A DNA stretch of 64,000 nucleotides, from positions 62,001-126,000 of the forward strand of contig NZ_JAKKFI010000084.1 in NCBI RefSeq assembly GCF_022230955.1, read 5' to 3'. This DNA is from Micromonospora cabrerizensis (GTDB lineage: Bacteria > Actinomycetota > Actinomycetes > Mycobacteriales > Micromonosporaceae). A program made the translations under genes and the position numbers. The notes beneath the pieces were generated by a model, which did not search any database, was not told the DNA's origin, and was given only the letters and a program-made list of their open reading frames with translations. Positions 52,392 through 60,550 of the stretch are shown here, in pieces (within the stretch, counting starts at the first letter, position 1; each line of letters opens with the position of its first letter).

Positions 52392-52556
52392 GCCGGCGCA
52401 ACAGATCCGGCCGCAGGGCCCAGCTCCAGCCGCGCGAGGGCGGGCTCCCCGGTCGGGCCATCTGTGCCAGTGTTCCCTACGTCCAGCGAATCCGGGACCG
52501 TCCGGTCCATCTTCAATCGACTGGTCAGCTGACGTCGTCCCGAGCGATCATGAGGC

Positions 52557-52904
52557 GTGACCGATGCTGACGAGGTGCTGAGGGTCGCGGACCTGCGCCG
52601 AGCGTGCTCGATGCTGTTGGACGCGGCGGAGAGTCAATTCGGTCCTCAGATCGATCTGTCACAGCTCCCCGTGGACTACTACTGGAACGTCGATCTTCGT
52701 GCGGCATTCACGATGGTCCCTGAGCCGGAACGGGCGATCGACTGCGGGCAGACCAGCGACGATCTCGCAGAGCTGTCCGGCCTTCTCCAGCGAGATCCGC
52801 AGGACGTCGTGTCGCTGTGGCACGACCTCTCGCACGTGAACGGGCTCTTGCGGCTCCTGGCGTACCTCGACCTGCCTGACACCGGCGAGGTTCGCGGCGA
52901 CTAG
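52557..52904 (+). CDS. small hypothetical protein, immunity-like size
   Basis: A 115-aa acidic protein without signal or membrane segments. The segment VDYYWNVDLRAAFTMVPEPERAIDCGQTSDDLAELSGLL is the most characteristic part, followed by VVSLWHDLSHVNGLLRLLAYLDLP. The layout recalls small proteins in toxin-immunity neighbourhoods, but I cannot place it in a family. GAGG precedes the GTG closely. Codon use is mixed. Confidence 0.65.
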   Translation: MTDADEVLRVADLRRACSMLLDAAESQFGPQIDLSQLPVDYYWNVDLRAAFTMVPEPERAIDCGQTSDDLAELSGLLQRDPQDVVSLWHDLSHVNGLLRLLAYLDLPDTGEVRGD

Positions 52905-52973
52905 CTGCTGCTGGCCGCTCGCGGGCGACCTGGTCGGTGCGCGCTGTGTCGGACGCGCCGAGGTGGGCCGCCG

Positions 52974-53216
52974 CTACGGCCGTTCGTCTGATGGCTGTGC
53001 CGCGTCGCGCCGTCGCAGTTCGACACGTGTCAGCCAAGCAAGCCCGCCGACCGAGGCCAGCAGGATCCAGCCGGCGGGGTTCGTCGGCGCGATCACCAAC
53101 GCGGCGACAGCGCCCACCGCCCCGAATGCGCCAAAGAGCCACATCTTGCGGAGCGGCATCTCGCGAGGCGGTTGCGGCTCAGGCGCGGCAGGCGCCTGAG
53201 AGTCGTCGGCGGTCAT
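52974..53216 (-). CDS. small two-helix membrane protein
   Basis: An 80-aa protein: Pro/Ala-rich N-terminus (about 25 residues), two membrane helices (MWLFGAFGAVGAVAALVIA and GWILLASVGGLAWL) and a basic tail. Function is unknown. The ATG at 53216 is preferred because the upstream extension is not protein-like; no strong ribosome site is seen. Confidence 0.6.
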   Translation of the reverse strand: MTADDSQAPAAPEPQPPREMPLRKMWLFGAFGAVGAVAALVIAPTNPAGWILLASVGGLAWLTRVELRRRDAAQPSDERP

Positions 53217-53305
53217 GCGCTGATCTTTGCCGTGGCCGGGTGCCCCGTCAACGCACGGGTTGTCGAGACCGCCTCGCTGTTGCTCCATCGCGGTAGGAGC
53301 GGCTG

Positions 53306-53617
53306 TCATCGTTCGACGGCCCAGCCGAGTGCCGCAAGGCGGTTGATCAGTCGATCGACATTGAGTGTCTGAAACGTCCACAACTCATCATGATCGGCAA
53401 CCTCGAACTCCAACCCGGTGCTTCGCCGTCGTCGGATCGCAGTCAGATTGTCGGCGGTGATCACCAGGGTTCCGGCCCAGATCTCCCGCAGCGTGATGGA
53501 GTTCGAGTCCGCCCGCAGCCTGGCCATCGGCCAGCCAGACTCCGCACGAACACCGCCCCCGACTGTGGGAACCACCCGGATGCCGCCACGCAAGGAGAAC
53601 CCGTCCACGTCTGTCAA
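53306..53617 (-). CDS. small PH-like hypothetical protein
   Basis: A 103-aa protein with alternating strands and a terminal helix (VDRLINRLAALGW), similar in pattern to small PH-domain-like proteins of streptomycetes (SNSITLREIWAGTLVITADNLTAI). The start is probably the TTG at 53617, which has GGAGG 8 nt upstream; a GTG at 53608 is the alternative. It faces away from the neighbouring small membrane protein gene by 89 bp on the same strand. Confidence 0.6.
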   Translation of the reverse strand: MTDVDGFSLRGGIRVVPTVGGGVRAESGWPMARLRADSNSITLREIWAGTLVITADNLTAIRRRRSTGLEFEVADHDELWTFQTLNVDRLINRLAALGWAVER

Positions 53618-53789
53618 CCTTCGGTCCTCCGTGTCACGCCAGCTTCCAGGCCCGGTAGCTGACGGCTGTCAGGGCGACACCAGGCCGCTGATCATGCCAT
53701 CTCCGTCTGCCATCGGCCCGCTCACCGGGAAGTGGGAATGAGAAGCACTCCATAGTGGCGTGAGCGGGCACCGGTGCGTCGGCGGGCCG

Positions 53790-54284
53790 CTATCGAGGCG
53801 CGGCGCGCGGCATGATGCGCCGCTCCCCGGTGTCGGCCATCGAGTGCAACATTCCGCCGGCGAGTGGGATGAGCCGGGCAAGACCGGGTTGTTTGTTGCG
53901 CCGGGCCAGTTCGGGGCCGAGCTTGGTCATCAGCCGGGTCAGCGCGGGGAGGGGGCGGACGAAGAGCGTGATCTCGGTGATCAGGCCGGCCGCATCCAGG
54001 CGGAGGCGCTGCGCCTCGTACAGGCGTCGGTCGCCGACCTGGGCTTCATAGAACAGCGCCACGGTACGGCCCTCGGCTACCTGGTCGGTGTAGGTGATGC
54101 CGTCGATCGCGGCCAGGGCCACCTCAAGCAGGTCGCGTACCTGTTCGCGACCGTGGAAGACGAACTGCTCGGTGATCGGCGAGACCAGTGTGACTGTGGG
54201 GCTGAGAGCGGCGACCGCTGCCGCGGCGTCACCTGCTTCGCCGGCGGCGCGCCAGGCGGCGACAGCGTGGTACGGCTGATTCAC
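53790..54284 (-). CDS. SnoaL/NTF2-like protein
   Basis: A 164-aa protein of the nuclear transport factor 2-like fold: helix AVAAWRAAGEAGDAAAAVAALSPTVTLVSPI, FHGREQVRDLLEVALAAIDGITYTD, and strands ALFYEAQVGDRRLYEAQRLRLDAAGLITEITLFVRP. The C-terminal tail is about 45 residues longer than the minimal domain. Members are hydratases, isomerases or ligand binders; the role here is unknown. The GTG at 54284 follows AAAGGAG by 5 nt. A short palindrome ACTCGA-CTGA-TCGAGT lies about 75 bp upstream. Confidence 0.8.
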   Translation of the reverse strand: MNQPYHAVAAWRAAGEAGDAAAAVAALSPTVTLVSPITEQFVFHGREQVRDLLEVALAAIDGITYTDQVAEGRTVALFYEAQVGDRRLYEAQRLRLDAAGLITEITLFVRPLPALTRLMTKLGPELARRNKQPGLARLIPLAGGMLHSMADTGERRIMPRAAPR

Positions 54285-54462
54285 CGGTGCTCCTTTCGGG
54301 CAAGCGCCGTCGCTCTGACCACACCCCTGGCGATGACGCTCCTTCGATCCTGCGGACGACTCGACTGATCGAGTATCGCCATCGATGACTTGCGGGAGGA
54401 TCCCTCCATCGGTCCAGTCGCGTCCCGGAACGGAGTGAACTTCGCCGCAACCACCCTTCGGC

Positions 54463-54798
54463 TCACCGATGGAGCGCCCCGATGCGGAGCCGATTGCCGT
54501 CGAGGTCGACCACCTCGAACTCACGTCCCCAGTCCTTCTGTCCGACCGCACCCACGCCGCACGCAGCCGCCGCAGCGTCGATGTCGGCGACGTACAGATA
54601 CAACAGGGTGTCCGGCCGCGCGTCCCCGGTGTGCTCCGACAGGTGGATCTCCACATCGCCTCGGGCGATGCTCACGTAGAGCGGCAGGTCGGGGGCGAAC
54701 CGGTGCTCCCACTGCTTCACGAACCCAAGGCGGGAGTACCAGGCAGCGGCGGCGTTCGCGTCCGTGGCCCGGAGGACAGGCGCAAGGCGTTCGGTCAT
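54463..54798 (-). CDS. glyoxalase/VOC-family protein
   Basis: A 111-aa single-module vicinal oxygen chelate protein: LAPVLRATDANAAAAWYSRLGFVKQWEHRF, SIARGDVEIHLSEHTG, LYLYVADIDAAAAACG and REFEVVDLDGNRLRIG. It resembles bleomycin-resistance/glyoxalase-like proteins; a true resistance role is not shown. CAGACT (54805-54810, minus) is 6 nt before the ATG (leaderless pattern). Confidence 0.85.
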   Translation of the reverse strand: MTERLAPVLRATDANAAAAWYSRLGFVKQWEHRFAPDLPLYVSIARGDVEIHLSEHTGDARPDTLLYLYVADIDAAAAACGVGAVGQKDWGREFEVVDLDGNRLRIGALHR

Positions 54799-54886
54799 CC
54801 AGGCAGTCTGGCACCGAGGTGCGATGAGATCGGCCGTTGATCGGATGTGCCCTTCGTGCTGCGTGCCATCGGCCAGCCAACGAACT

Positions 54887-54912
54887 GGCCGGGTGGGTTG
54901 CCCCACCCGGCC
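54887..54912 (-). terminator. hairpin terminator after the GH31 gene
   Basis: A perfect 11-bp stem GGCCGGGTGGG / CCCACCCGGCC with a 4-nt loop, 25 bp beyond the GH31 stop codon. Confidence 0.75.
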
Positions 54913-54937
54913 GGTGTCCGGATCCCTGCAAAACCCT

Positions 54938-57733
54938 CTAGTGCTTCTTGAACACCGGCATGGTGTCCAGCGTGGTGGTGATGTTCTGCGTGGTGCCGCC
55001 CCGGTACGTCTTCCCGGTGAAGATGTCGGTCCAGCTGTTGCCCGGCGGGAACCACACCGAGGTCGTGGCGGTGTTGCCGGGCGTCGTCACCGGTGCCACC
55101 AGGTAGTCCGGACCGTAGAGGTATTCGGAACCGGCGGTGGCGTACGCGGCCTGCTCATTCGGGTACGCCAGGTACATCGAGCGGACGATGGGCGTACCCG
55201 TGCGGGTGGCCTCCTTGGCGGCGGCGTAGGTGTACGGCAGCAGTTCCTTCCGCAGGTTCAGGAACTTCTTGGCCGACGCGTTGGCCTCCGGGCCGTACTG
55301 CCAGGGCAGCCGGTCGCTGTGGTTGGAGTGCAGCCGGTCGATCGGTTGGAACGTGCCGAACTGCACCCACCGGGCGTAGAGGTCGTCAGGCAGCTTGGTG
55401 CTGCCTGGTTCGCTGCCCGGCTCCTGGAGGCCGCCGGTGTGCCCGCCGATGTCGTGGCTGACCGCGGCCAGCCCGGTCGCGGCGGACTCGCCCGGCGTGT
55501 AGCCGACCTCCATCTGAAGGGTCTGCCAGTCCGAGGTGGTGTCGCCCGTGAAGTGCAGCGTGGTGCGCTTGTCGGCCCATGGCCCGGTCGACACCGGGGT
55601 CGGGCTGCTGTAGCCGCCGGCCTGCAACGAGCCGTACGCCCGGGAGAACGCGAAGCCGGTCTTGTCGGCGTACTGCTGGTTGATCCACGCGTCCGCGGTC
55701 ACCCCGGCGAGCGAGGACTTCGTGTTGTCGCAGCACCAGTCCAGCCACCAGAGGTCCGGGCCCTTGCTGCCCTTCGGGATCATCCCGTCGTGGAGCTGCA
55801 TGTACGCCTTGAGCTGGTCCGGATCGCCGAAGTCGAACGCGTAGCAGTCGGGACCGCCGTTGCAGCCGACGCGCTGGAGCTTGCCCTTCGCGGTGGCCTG
55901 CGCCTGCGCGAACTTCGGATCCGAGCCGAGGATGCTCGGGTGGATGTTGATGCCGGTGTGCAGGCCCTGCTTCCTGGCCCACTCGAAGAACGCCTTCGGG
56001 TCGGGAATGCGGGTGGGGTCGATGCTCCAGCCGTTCCACTTGTCCGGGGCCTTGACGTCGGTGTCGAGGACGAGCACATCCAGCGGCACACCCTCGGCCT
56101 TGGCCCGGGACACCAGGTCCTGGAACTCGGTGGCGGTGCGGTCGTAGTACTCGGAGTACCACACCCCGTACGCCCACTTCGGCAGCAGCTTCGTGGGCCC
56201 GGTCAGGGTCGACAGGTCCCGCAGAGCACGGGTGAAGTCCTGCCCGTACGCGAAGACGTAGCCGTCCTGTTCGGCGGCCGGCCGGGGCTTGGTGTCGCTC
56301 AGGGCGGAGGCCGAGTCGTCGAGCAGGTACCAGCCGTCCTGGTAGAGCAATCCCGGAGCGGTGAGGGCGGAACCGGTGACGCCGTCCAGGCCCCGGCGGT
56401 AGCCGCCGAGCGGTGCGTGCGGGGCCAGCAGCGGGGATGCCTTGCTCGTGACGGCGACCGTGTCCACGTTGACGTTGCAGCTGGCGTCGGTGGGGCACCC
56501 CAGCGTCACGGTGTTGGTGCCGCGGTCGAGGTGGACCGGGACGGAAACGGTGTTCCAGTAGTCCCACCCGCTGGTCGGCGGAAGGGTCGCCGTGACCGGC
56601 GTCGCCGTGCCCGCGGTGACGGACATGGTGCGCGCCTGGCTCGGCTGGGCGCCGGCCTGGCCGTTGGCGTAGCGGATCTGCACCTGGTAGTCACCGGCGG
56701 ACGGAACATCCGTCACGGTGAGCGTGTCGGCGGACGTGGTGCTTTCCAGTCCGGCCAGGAATCCCGTACCGGATGCGCCGTTGTGGTCGTTCGCGGGCCT
56801 CGCGCCGCCGGTCAGCGCGCCGGTCTCGGCCTCTCCCAGCGTGCCGAACCGCAGGGGTTGCGGCTGGGGCGGGGTCGGCGCGGGGAACGGATCACCCGGG
56901 TTGACCACCGCGAGGCTGTCGACGTTCACGTTGCCGGAGTCGTTGGCGCCCCGCACGACGCTGATCTCGTGCCGGCCCGCGGTGAGGTCGACCGGCACGC
57001 TGGCCGTGCCCCAGGTGTCCCAGTTCGCGGTGGGCGGCAGCGTCAGCGTGTGGCCGGCGTCGCCGTCGACCTGAACCGTCAGGGTGCGGTCCACGTTCTG
57101 GCCGTCGCCGCCGGTGCTGTTGGCGTAGCGGACGCTGAGCTGCTTCGTGCCGCCTTCCGGGGCGTCCAGCGCGAACGTGACCGAGTCGCCGGACGAGGAG
57201 AAACCGGCCGCGAAGCCGCGTCCGGTGAATCCCTGGTGGTCGGTGGCCACGCCCGGACCGGCCAGTTGCAGCGATTCGGCCTCGCAGAGCGCGCCGAACG
57301 CGCAGGCCGGGGCGGTGTGGCCGGCCCAGGGTTGGCCCTGCACGGTCTGCTGGCCGGCCTTGAGCTGCACGGTGAGGTTGTCGGCGGTGAACGCGCCCGA
57401 GCCGACCCGGTATCGCAGCGTCATCGCGCCGGTGTCGAGGGTGAGCCAGCCGTGGTCGACGTGCTTCGTGAAACGCGTACGGGGGAAATCGTCGCGCCCG
57501 ACGGCGTTGAACGTGGCGGCGTCGGTGAACCTGCCGTCCTTCTGGTACTCGGTACGGATCAGGGTCGGAGACAGCACTTCGAAACGTGCGCCGCCCGACC
57601 GTGCGGCTGCGTCTTTTGCCTGGTGGCGGCTGGCCTGGGCCGGCGCGGACGGAGCGAGCGCCAGCCCCGTGATGAGGATGCCGACGGCGGCGGCTGCTGT
57701 CGCGCTGCGACGGGGTGAGTTCCGATAGAGCAA
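54938..57733 (-). CDS. secreted GH31 glycosidase with two CBM-like inserts
   Basis: A 931-aa exported glycoside hydrolase family 31 enzyme (alpha-glucosidase/xylosidase type). The signal peptide covers about residues 1-35. The N-terminal GH31 sandwich is interrupted by two carbohydrate-binding-like modules (about 140-265 and 290-425), each with the pattern CEAESLQL/GEAETGAL, GTGFLAGL and VNVDTVAV. The barrel has LPKWAYGVWYSEYYDR, LVLDTDVK, WWLDWCCD (nucleophile Asp, about 660), GDTTSDW and SHDIGGHTGG. The chain ends at LDTMPVF, where other GH31 enzymes go on to a C-terminal sandwich domain. TTG start with GAGGAG 6 nt upstream. A LacI-type operator is about 40 bp upstream. Confidence 0.9.
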   Translation of the reverse strand: MLYRNSPRRSATAAAAVGILITGLALAPSAPAQASRHQAKDAAARSGGARFEVLSPTLIRTEYQKDGRFTDAATFNAVGRDDFPRTRFTKHVDHGWLTLDTGAMTLRYRVGSGAFTADNLTVQLKAGQQTVQGQPWAGHTAPACAFGALCEAESLQLAGPGVATDHQGFTGRGFAAGFSSSGDSVTFALDAPEGGTKQLSVRYANSTGGDGQNVDRTLTVQVDGDAGHTLTLPPTANWDTWGTASVPVDLTAGRHEISVVRGANDSGNVNVDSLAVVNPGDPFPAPTPPQPQPLRFGTLGEAETGALTGGARPANDHNGASGTGFLAGLESTTSADTLTVTDVPSAGDYQVQIRYANGQAGAQPSQARTMSVTAGTATPVTATLPPTSGWDYWNTVSVPVHLDRGTNTVTLGCPTDASCNVNVDTVAVTSKASPLLAPHAPLGGYRRGLDGVTGSALTAPGLLYQDGWYLLDDSASALSDTKPRPAAEQDGYVFAYGQDFTRALRDLSTLTGPTKLLPKWAYGVWYSEYYDRTATEFQDLVSRAKAEGVPLDVLVLDTDVKAPDKWNGWSIDPTRIPDPKAFFEWARKQGLHTGINIHPSILGSDPKFAQAQATAKGKLQRVGCNGGPDCYAFDFGDPDQLKAYMQLHDGMIPKGSKGPDLWWLDWCCDNTKSSLAGVTADAWINQQYADKTGFAFSRAYGSLQAGGYSSPTPVSTGPWADKRTTLHFTGDTTSDWQTLQMEVGYTPGESAATGLAAVSHDIGGHTGGLQEPGSEPGSTKLPDDLYARWVQFGTFQPIDRLHSNHSDRLPWQYGPEANASAKKFLNLRKELLPYTYAAAKEATRTGTPIVRSMYLAYPNEQAAYATAGSEYLYGPDYLVAPVTTPGNTATTSVWFPPGNSWTDIFTGKTYRGGTTQNITTTLDTMPVFKKH

Positions 57734-57770
57734 GATGCGCTCCTCGTCTCATATGGAGGAAATGAGTCGA

Positions 57771-57784
57771 TGACAACGCTGTCA
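57771..57784 (-). promoter_or_regulatory. LacI-family operator candidate of the GH31 gene
   Basis: TGACAACGCTGTCA: half site TGACAA, central CG and the near-complement CTGTCA, the usual shape of LacI-family operators. Flanking GTCGA and TCGAC extend the symmetry. It is centred about 45 bp upstream of the TTG start. No LacI gene is in the window. Confidence 0.5.
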
Positions 57785-57925
57785 CTCGACCAAAACGCAT
57801 GTCAACGGACCGTGGAGGGTGTCCCTTCTCTCTTTCGCCGAGGGGTTACCAGCTCAGAGGTACCCGGCAGTGAGAGCCGTCGGTGAAACGGATGTTCCGC
57901 TGAAGGCTTCCAGGCGCAGGGCGGG

Positions 57926-58882
57926 TCAGCAGCGGGGGGCGTTGAGCGGAGCGGCACCGGCGAGCGCTTCGACGGTCGGTGCGACCGATTCGGTCGGGGT
58001 CGGCGAGGGCGTCGCACTGGGGGTCGGCGGGGCCGTGGGTGGGCTGCTGGGCGTGGGGGAGGCGCTGGCGAGGGTGGCCGTGCTGCGTTGGACCTGCTTC
58101 GTGACCATCCGGATGGTGGTGGCGGTCGCCTGGCGTCCGTACACGTCGGTGACCCTGATGCTGTAGGGCCCGGGGCCGAGCCCGCCCTCGACGGTCCAGT
58201 GGTTGTCGCTCTGGCGGGCTGCCTTGCGGAAGCCGCCGCCGGGCCCCTTGGCCTCGACCGAGCGGAGTGGGTTGCCGTGGTTGCCGACCTGCACCGCGAA
58301 CCAGTACCGCGAGGCGCCGCCCTTCATCCGAAAGGTGAGGCCGCCGTCGAGCGGCGGGTTCACCACCGCCCGGTACGTCACCTGCGCGATGCCCTGCGAC
58401 CGGTCGGCGATCTTGGCGAACGCCTCGTCGGACAGGTCGATCTTGCCGGACCCGCACCCGCCGCACCGGTCCATGACCATGACCCGGACGGTGCCCTGCG
58501 GGCCGGTCACGTCCAGGTAGCTGCCGCAGGCCGCGGACCCGGAGTACGCCGACGAGCCGAGGGCCACGTAGAGCCGATCCGCCGGTGGGCTCGGGAAGGA
58601 GCAGTTGCCGCCCGAGCGGCCGGCATCGTAGAAGCTGGCTTTTGCCTTGTGGACGGTGCTGCCGGTCGGTGGCGCGGCGCAGGCCGGGGTGGCACCACCG
58701 CGTACGGCGAGGGTGATGCCGAGTACGGCGGCCAGGGCGGTGACCCCGGCACCGGCCAACCAGTGCCGGACCCGCCGACGCGCCCGGAGGGTGCCGTTGG
58801 TGTCGTTCTCGGGGTCCGTACCTGGTGCCGCCACGGCGCCTGATGTTGCCGCACCGGCTCGCCGCGGTGCAACCAGATCCAC
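57926..58882 (-). CDS. expansin-like (double-psi beta-barrel) exported protein
   Basis: A 318-aa protein with an N-terminal cytoplasmic stretch, one membrane/signal helix (WLAGAGVTALAAVLGITLAV, about residues 41-60), and an expansin-type two-domain region. The DPBB domain (about 78-185) contains KASFYDAGRSGGNCSF and VMVMDRCGGCGSGKIDLSDEAFAKIAD. A CBM63-like beta sandwich follows (about 190-275; YWFAVQVGNHGNPLRSVEAKG and HWTVEGGLGPGPYSIRVTDVYG). A Ser/Thr/Pro tail ends the chain. Bacterial expansins loosen cellulose or wall polysaccharides without hydrolysis. The GTG at 58882 lies in a repeat arm; the start could be later. The position next to GH31 suggests a joint role on plant polysaccharide. 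Confidence 0.85.
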   Translation of the reverse strand: MDLVAPRRAGAATSGAVAAPGTDPENDTNGTLRARRRVRHWLAGAGVTALAAVLGITLAVRGGATPACAAPPTGSTVHKAKASFYDAGRSGGNCSFPSPPADRLYVALGSSAYSGSAACGSYLDVTGPQGTVRVMVMDRCGGCGSGKIDLSDEAFAKIADRSQGIAQVTYRAVVNPPLDGGLTFRMKGGASRYWFAVQVGNHGNPLRSVEAKGPGGGFRKAARQSDNHWTVEGGLGPGPYSIRVTDVYGRQATATTIRMVTKQVQRSTATLASASPTPSSPPTAPPTPSATPSPTPTESVAPTVEALAGAAPLNAPRC

Positions 58883-58950
58883 TCGGCTACAAGGAAAGCG
58901 GGGTGTCCGGTGGCCCGGGATGGACCGGTTTCACGGAAGTCGAGTGGATC
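58876..58950. repeat. intergenic inverted repeat, family D copy 2
   Basis: Outer arms GATCCACTCG and CGAGTGGATC (58876-58885, 58941-58950) are perfect. The interior shares CGGGGTGTCCGG, CCGGGAT and TTTCA-GGAAGTC blocks with the copy at 25660. The arms overlap the GTG of the expansin gene and the stop codon of the TetR gene. Confidence 0.7.
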
Positions 58951-59548
58951 AAACAGGCCGGCGGGGGCGCAAGCCGTCGAGGGCGGTGGTGACGACGAGG
59001 TCGGCGTACGCGGCGGTGAGCGGCCCGCTGCGTTGCAGCCATCGGCTGAACAACGGTCCCCAGATCAGGTCCACCGCCACGTCGAGGTCGACGTCCTCGG
59101 CGAGTTGCCCGGCCTGCTGGGCGCTGCGCAGGCGCTGCCGCTTGGCCTCCTTCAGCGGCCCGTCCAGACGTTCGGCGTAGGCCGCCGCCAGCTCGGGGTC
59201 GAGCGCGATCTCGGTGGCCAGCGCGCGCATGGGTTGCTCGTACCGGGGATCGTTCATCTCCTCGACCGTGGCGCGGAGCACCAGGGTCAGGTCGGCGGCC
59301 AGGTCGCCGGTGTCCGGCAGCATCGGCGGACCGCCCTCGCTGGCCTCGCTGAGCAGGAGGAAGGCGTCGAAGATGACCGCGCCCTTGGACGGCCACCAGC
59401 GGTAGATGGTCTGTTTGCCGACGCCGGCGCGCGCGGCGATGCCCTCGATGCTGACCTTCGCGTACCCGATCTCCTGGAGCAGGTCGAAGGCCGCGGTGAG
59501 GATGGCGCGTCGGGAGGTCTCTCGCCGGCGGGCCGTGTTGGGGGTCAT
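58949..59548 (-). CDS. TetR-family repressor of the divergent SDR gene
   Basis: A 199-aa TetR regulator. The N-terminal HTH is ILTAAFDLLQEIGYAKVSIEGIAARAGVGKQTIYRWWPSKGAV (residues about 15-57), followed by a helical ligand domain with the TetR_C-type end AYADLVVTTALDGL. I chose the ATG at 59548 because family sequence begins there; TATCGT (59557-59562, minus) lies 8 nt upstream. Two identical perfect 21-bp palindromes lie upstream, one over its own promoter, so it should repress itself and the divergent dehydrogenase gene. Confidence 0.93.
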   Translation of the reverse strand: MTPNTARRRETSRRAILTAAFDLLQEIGYAKVSIEGIAARAGVGKQTIYRWWPSKGAVIFDAFLLLSEASEGGPPMLPDTGDLAADLTLVLRATVEEMNDPRYEQPMRALATEIALDPELAAAYAERLDGPLKEAKRQRLRSAQQAGQLAEDVDLDVAVDLIWGPLFSRWLQRSGPLTAAYADLVVTTALDGLRPRRPV

Positions 59549-59567
59549 GGGGCACCACGATATCAGC

Positions 59568-59588
59568 GACGAGACGGACCGTCTCGTC
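59568..59588. promoter_or_regulatory. TetR operator, site 1
   Basis: Perfect 10-bp half sites GACGAGACGG and CCGTCTCGTC with a 1-bp centre. It covers the spacer/-35 region of the TetR promoter and directly abuts the -35 (TTGACG at 59589) of the SDR promoter. Confidence 0.88.
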
Positions 59589-59617
59589 TTGACGGCGACA
59601 GCGAGGCGGCCTAATCT
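59589..59617 (+). promoter_or_regulatory. promoter of the SDR gene
   Basis: TTGACG (59589-59594), 17-bp spacer, TAATCT (59612-59617). It lies exactly between the two TetR operators. Confidence 0.8.
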
Positions 59618-59626
59618 CCTCCTCAT

Positions 59627-59647
59627 GACGAGACGGACCGTCTCGTC
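59627..59647. promoter_or_regulatory. TetR operator, site 2
   Basis: Identical in all 21 positions to the operator at 59568, 59 bp away. It overlaps or follows the predicted transcription start of the SDR gene, so binding should block initiation. Confidence 0.88.
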
Positions 59648-59673
59648 TCGTTCAACGGAAGTGGAGATCCGAC

Positions 59674-60510
59674 ATGCGTACCTGGTTCATCACCGGCGCC
59701 AGCCGCGGCCTGGGCCGTGCCTTCACCGACGCCGCGCTCGACCGTGGTGACCGGGTGGTCGCCGCCGCCCGGACCATCGCCCGGGACGACTTCGACGAGC
59801 GGCACGGCGACCGGCTGCTCACCCTGACCCTCGACGTGACCGACCGGGCCGCGGTCTTCGCCGCCGTGGCCACCGCCGTCGAGCACTTCGGGCAGCTCGA
59901 CATCGTCGTCAACAACGCCGGCACCCTGTCCATGGGAATGGTCGAGGAGTTCACCGAGGCGCAGGCGCGAGCCCAGTTCGAGGTCAACCTCTTCGGCGCA
60001 CTGTGGGTCAGTCAGGCCGTGCTGCCGCATCTGCGCGCCCAACGGTCCGGCCACATCGTGCAGGTGTCCAGCATCGCCGCGCTCGGCGGCTTTCCGAGCA
60101 CCGGCATGTACAGCGCCAGCAAATTCGCCCTGGAAGGCATGAGCGAGGCATTGGCAATGGAGGCGGCGGCCTTCGACATCAAGCTCAGCATCGTGCAGCC
60201 GGGCGGTTACTGGACCGACCTCTACACCAGTCTGACCGCCACCACCCCGATGGAGGCCTACGCGCCGCTGCGCGCCGAACTGGAACGACAGTGGGCGGAA
60301 GGATCGATCGACAGCGAGCCTCGGCTGGCCGCCGAGGCGTTGCTGCGTCTGGTCGACAGCGACGACCCTCCGCTGCGGCTCCTGCTCGGGAGCATGGTGT
60401 ACGACCTGGCGTTCGACGTCTCCCGCCGACGGATGGACACCTGGGCGGGCTGGGAGCAGATCAGCCGAGCCGCCGAGCAGGCGGTCGCCGCGCCCGGGCA
60501 GGGCCAGTGA
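59674..60510 (+). CDS. short-chain dehydrogenase/reductase
   Basis: A 278-aa classical SDR. Rossmann motif TGASRGLG at residues 7-14, LDVTD, NNAG, catalytic Ser in VSSIAALGG, and Tyr146-x-x-x-Lys150 in YSASK. The N-terminal pattern with Arg after TGAS suggests NADP(H). Substrate is unknown. A weak ribosome site (GGAGAT) lies about 7 nt before the ATG. Expression is likely controlled by the divergent TetR through the twin operator. Confidence 0.93.
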   Translation: MRTWFITGASRGLGRAFTDAALDRGDRVVAAARTIARDDFDERHGDRLLTLTLDVTDRAAVFAAVATAVEHFGQLDIVVNNAGTLSMGMVEEFTEAQARAQFEVNLFGALWVSQAVLPHLRAQRSGHIVQVSSIAALGGFPSTGMYSASKFALEGMSEALAMEAAAFDIKLSIVQPGGYWTDLYTSLTATTPMEAYAPLRAELERQWAEGSIDSEPRLAAEALLRLVDSDDPPLRLLLGSMVYDLAFDVSRRRMDTWAGWEQISRAAEQAVAAPGQGQ

Positions 60511-60550
60511 GGGACTGCTCGTATCGCCACGAGCCCGGGGCGCGGCGTTC

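Noticed and set aside
54764..57718. Long open frame on the plus strand opposite the GH31 gene (984 codons)
   Set aside because: It is the antisense shadow of a GC-rich gene; the product is Arg/Gly/Val-rich without domains, while the minus strand encodes a clear GH31 enzyme.
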